Assembly: GCA_964526035.1 (NCBI GenBank)
Contig: CAZGKE010000165.1
Coordinates: forward strand, 1 to 7,306
Length of the DNA: 7,306 nucleotides
Origin: DAOMOD01 sp964526035
GTDB taxonomy: Bacteria; Pseudomonadota; Gammaproteobacteria; Xanthomonadales; BPKI01
Direction: 5' to 3'
Both the position numbers and the translations under genes were made by a program. This document shows positions 6,178 to 7,306 of this stretch, in pieces (within the stretch, counting starts at the first letter, position 1; each line of letters opens with the position of its first letter). The notes under the pieces are model-generated. The model saw only the letters and a list, made by a program, of their open reading frames with translations, was not told where the DNA came from and did not search any database.

Positions 6178-7050
6178 TCAGGACTCCGGCAGCGGGATGA
6201 ACTCGGTCTCCCCCGGCACCGCTTCGAATCGCCCCTCGGCCCAGTCGCGCTTGGCCTGCTCGATGCGCTCGGTCGAGCTGGACACGAAGTTCCACCAGAT
6301 GTGCCGCTCGCCGTCGATGGCGGCACCGCCCAGCAGCATCAGACGGCAGCCGCGGTCACTGGTGATCTCGACATCGCCGCCCTCGGCGAGCAGCGCCAGG
6401 CTGCGCTCGGGAACGTCCTCGCCGGCAATCGACGCGCCACCCTCGACCACATAGACGCCACGCTCGGCATGTTCGTCATCCACGGTCAGGCGGCTGCCCG
6501 CTTCCATTTCCACGGCCACGTAAAGCGTCGGCGAAAAGACCTGCACCGGCGACCGCAGGCCCAGCGCCTCGCCTGCCACCACGCGCAGGTGCACGCCGTC
6601 TTTGCTCCGCTCCGGAAGGGTCGCCGCGGCATGATGATGAAAGGCCGGGTCGGTCTCCTGATGGGCCCGCGGCAGCGCCACCCACGTCTGCATGCCGTGC
6701 AGCCGGTGCCCGCGTTTGCGCGGTCCTGCGGGCGTTCGCTCCGAATGAACGATGCCGCGACCGGCGGTCATCCAGTTGACGTCACCTGGCTCGATATCCT
6801 GCACGACGCCAAGGCTGTCGCGATGGGTCAGCGCACCTTCGAAAAGATAGGTCACGGTGGCCAGGCCGATGTGCGGATGTGGGCGCACATCGACGCCCTG
6901 CCCGGTCGGAAAGTCAGCCGGCCCCATGTGGTCGACGAAGATGAACGGTCCGACGAGACGACGGCGACCGCTTGGCAGGACGCGCAGCACCGTGAACCCG
7001 CCCAGGTCGCGGGGACGGGGCTGGATCAGCATTTCAATTGGACTGGACAT
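6178..7050 (-). CDS. Pirin family protein (bicupin)
   Basis: This is a 290-aa cytosolic protein of the pirin family of metal-binding double-barrel cupins, a length normal for the family. The N-terminal cupin has the family hallmarks 'GPFIFVDHMGP' and HPHIG (58-62) followed by 'LATVTYLFEG'. The metal ligands match those of human pirin: His58, His60, His102 and Glu104, the last two in HSE within 'TAGRGIVHSERTP'. Residues of about 175-285 form the C-terminal cupin and end in the usual 'W-A-E-GRFEAVPGETEFIPLPE' tail. Some bacterial pirins oxidise quercetin-like flavonols and others modulate central-metabolism enzymes; which applies here cannot be told. The start at 7050 is chosen over the in-frame ATG at 7068 because GAGGAG sits 7 nt upstream. 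The gene is convergent with the Asp-box gene and divergent from crcB, with 102 bp between start codons. Confidence 0.95.
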   Translation of the reverse strand: MSSPIEMLIQPRPRDLGGFTVLRVLPSGRRRLVGPFIFVDHMGPADFPTGQGVDVRPHPHIGLATVTYLFEGALTHRDSLGVVQDIEPGDVNWMTAGRGIVHSERTPAGPRKRGHRLHGMQTWVALPRAHQETDPAFHHHAAATLPERSKDGVHLRVVAGEALGLRSPVQVFSPTLYVAVEMEAGSRLTVDDEHAERGVYVVEGGASIAGEDVPERSLALLAEGGDVEITSDRGCRLMLLGGAAIDGERHIWWNFVSSSTERIEQAKRDWAEGRFEAVPGETEFIPLPES

Positions 7051-7057
7051 CGCAGGG

Positions 7058-7063
7058 CTCCTC
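7058..7063 (-). promoter_or_regulatory. Ribosome binding site of the pirin gene
   Basis: On the minus strand GAGGAG is followed by 7 nt and the ATG at 7050. The alternative ATG at 7068 has no purine-rich site before it and would place this sequence inside the coding region. Confidence 0.75.
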
Positions 7064-7152
7064 GGCATTGTGTTGCCGCATGATAAGCAACCTCAGGTCA
7101 AGTCCGTGCACACCGCGACGGCGCGTGCAACGCCGGCCACCACAACTGGTTC

Positions 7153-7306
7153 ATGTTGCCCGTGCCCGAAAGCACTCCCCTCGGACTGATCAGTATCGTC
7201 GCACTTGCCGTCGGCAGCGCGCTCGGCGGGGTCACCCGGGTTCTGCTGATGGCCGCGTCGGCGAAGCGCTGGGGCGCGCGGTTTCCGTGGGGAACGCTGG
7301 CGGTGA
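7153..7306 (+). CDS. crcB: Fluoride channel CrcB/FluC (5' part, runs off the right edge)
   Basis: The first 51 residues of a small membrane channel that exports fluoride down its gradient from the cytoplasm; family members are about 120-130 aa and work as antiparallel dimers. The first transmembrane helix (about 11-34, LGLISIVALAVGSALGGVTR) contains the conserved Gly-rich stretch with Arg at position 29. It is followed by the family motif FPWGTLAV (44-51); the window ends one base into the next codon, where the family normally has an essential Asn. The frame is closed upstream by stops at 7081 and 7084. The ATG at 7153 has no convincing Shine-Dalgarno site, so a GTG at 7162 or weak or leaderless initiation is possible. 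I see no fluoride riboswitch upstream. The family call is based on the helix and motif, not on a full-length protein. Confidence 0.85.
   Translation, partial: MLPVPESTPLGLISIVALAVGSALGGVTRVLLMAASAKRWGARFPWGTLAV

Noticed and set aside
7090..7101. Small dyad ACCT-C-AGGT overlapping TTGACC on the minus strand, considered as a MerR-type operator for pirin
   Set aside because: The arms are only 4 bp and no acceptable -10 hexamer occurs 17-20 bp downstream on the minus strand. No regulator gene is nearby.
1..7306. CRISPR array, tRNA/rRNA, insertion sequence, phage or defence genes
   Set aside because: No spaced direct repeats, cloverleaf sequence, transposase motif, terminal inverted repeats flanked by target duplications, or defence-related domain was seen in the readable bases.

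Overview
This GC-rich window (about two-thirds G+C by eye) reads like chromosome from a gammaproteobacterium of the Xanthomonadales/Lysobacterales. The main clues are the style of the secreted S9 peptidase, the 'GLWYDP…GHG' secreted-domain signature and a REP-like repeat start. The lineage is an inference. A run of exactly 100 N (6013-6112) shows that this is a scaffolded draft assembly or MAG.

Layout, left to right. (1) The last 19 codons of a probable plus-strand gene end at 61. (2) A convergent minus-strand gene (69-2153) encodes a 694-aa exported S9-family serine peptidase with an intact Ser-Asp-His triad. (3) A 129-bp divergent intergenic region separates it from (4) a plus-strand GAF-GGDEF-EAL cyclic-di-GMP enzyme (2283-4214), cytosolic, with both catalytic domains apparently intact. 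(5) A 167-bp spacer with a plausible promoter leads to (6) an exported 518-aa protein (4382-5938). It joins an N-terminal domain common in this lineage to a C-terminal region with two Asp-box (BNR) motifs. (7) The intergenic stretch 5939-6177 holds a GC-rich hairpin, the start of a REP-like repeat and the assembly gap. (8) A minus-strand pirin-family cupin (6178-7050) keeps all four metal ligands. (9) A plus-strand fluoride channel gene, crcB, starts at 7153 and runs off the right edge.

The genes do not form a pathway. Most are single transcription units in convergent or divergent pairs: secreted proteolysis, c-di-GMP signalling, an extracellular propeller-like protein, an oxidative-type cupin and fluoride export. 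I see no mobile element, phage gene, CRISPR array, tRNA or rRNA. Start codons were re-chosen from Shine-Dalgarno sites for the peptidase, the GGDEF/EAL protein and pirin, where longer in-frame starts exist but lack such a site.

I do not see strong evidence of an undescribed system. The most worthwhile items are the two-part secreted Asp-box protein of unknown function and the repeat at the assembly gap.
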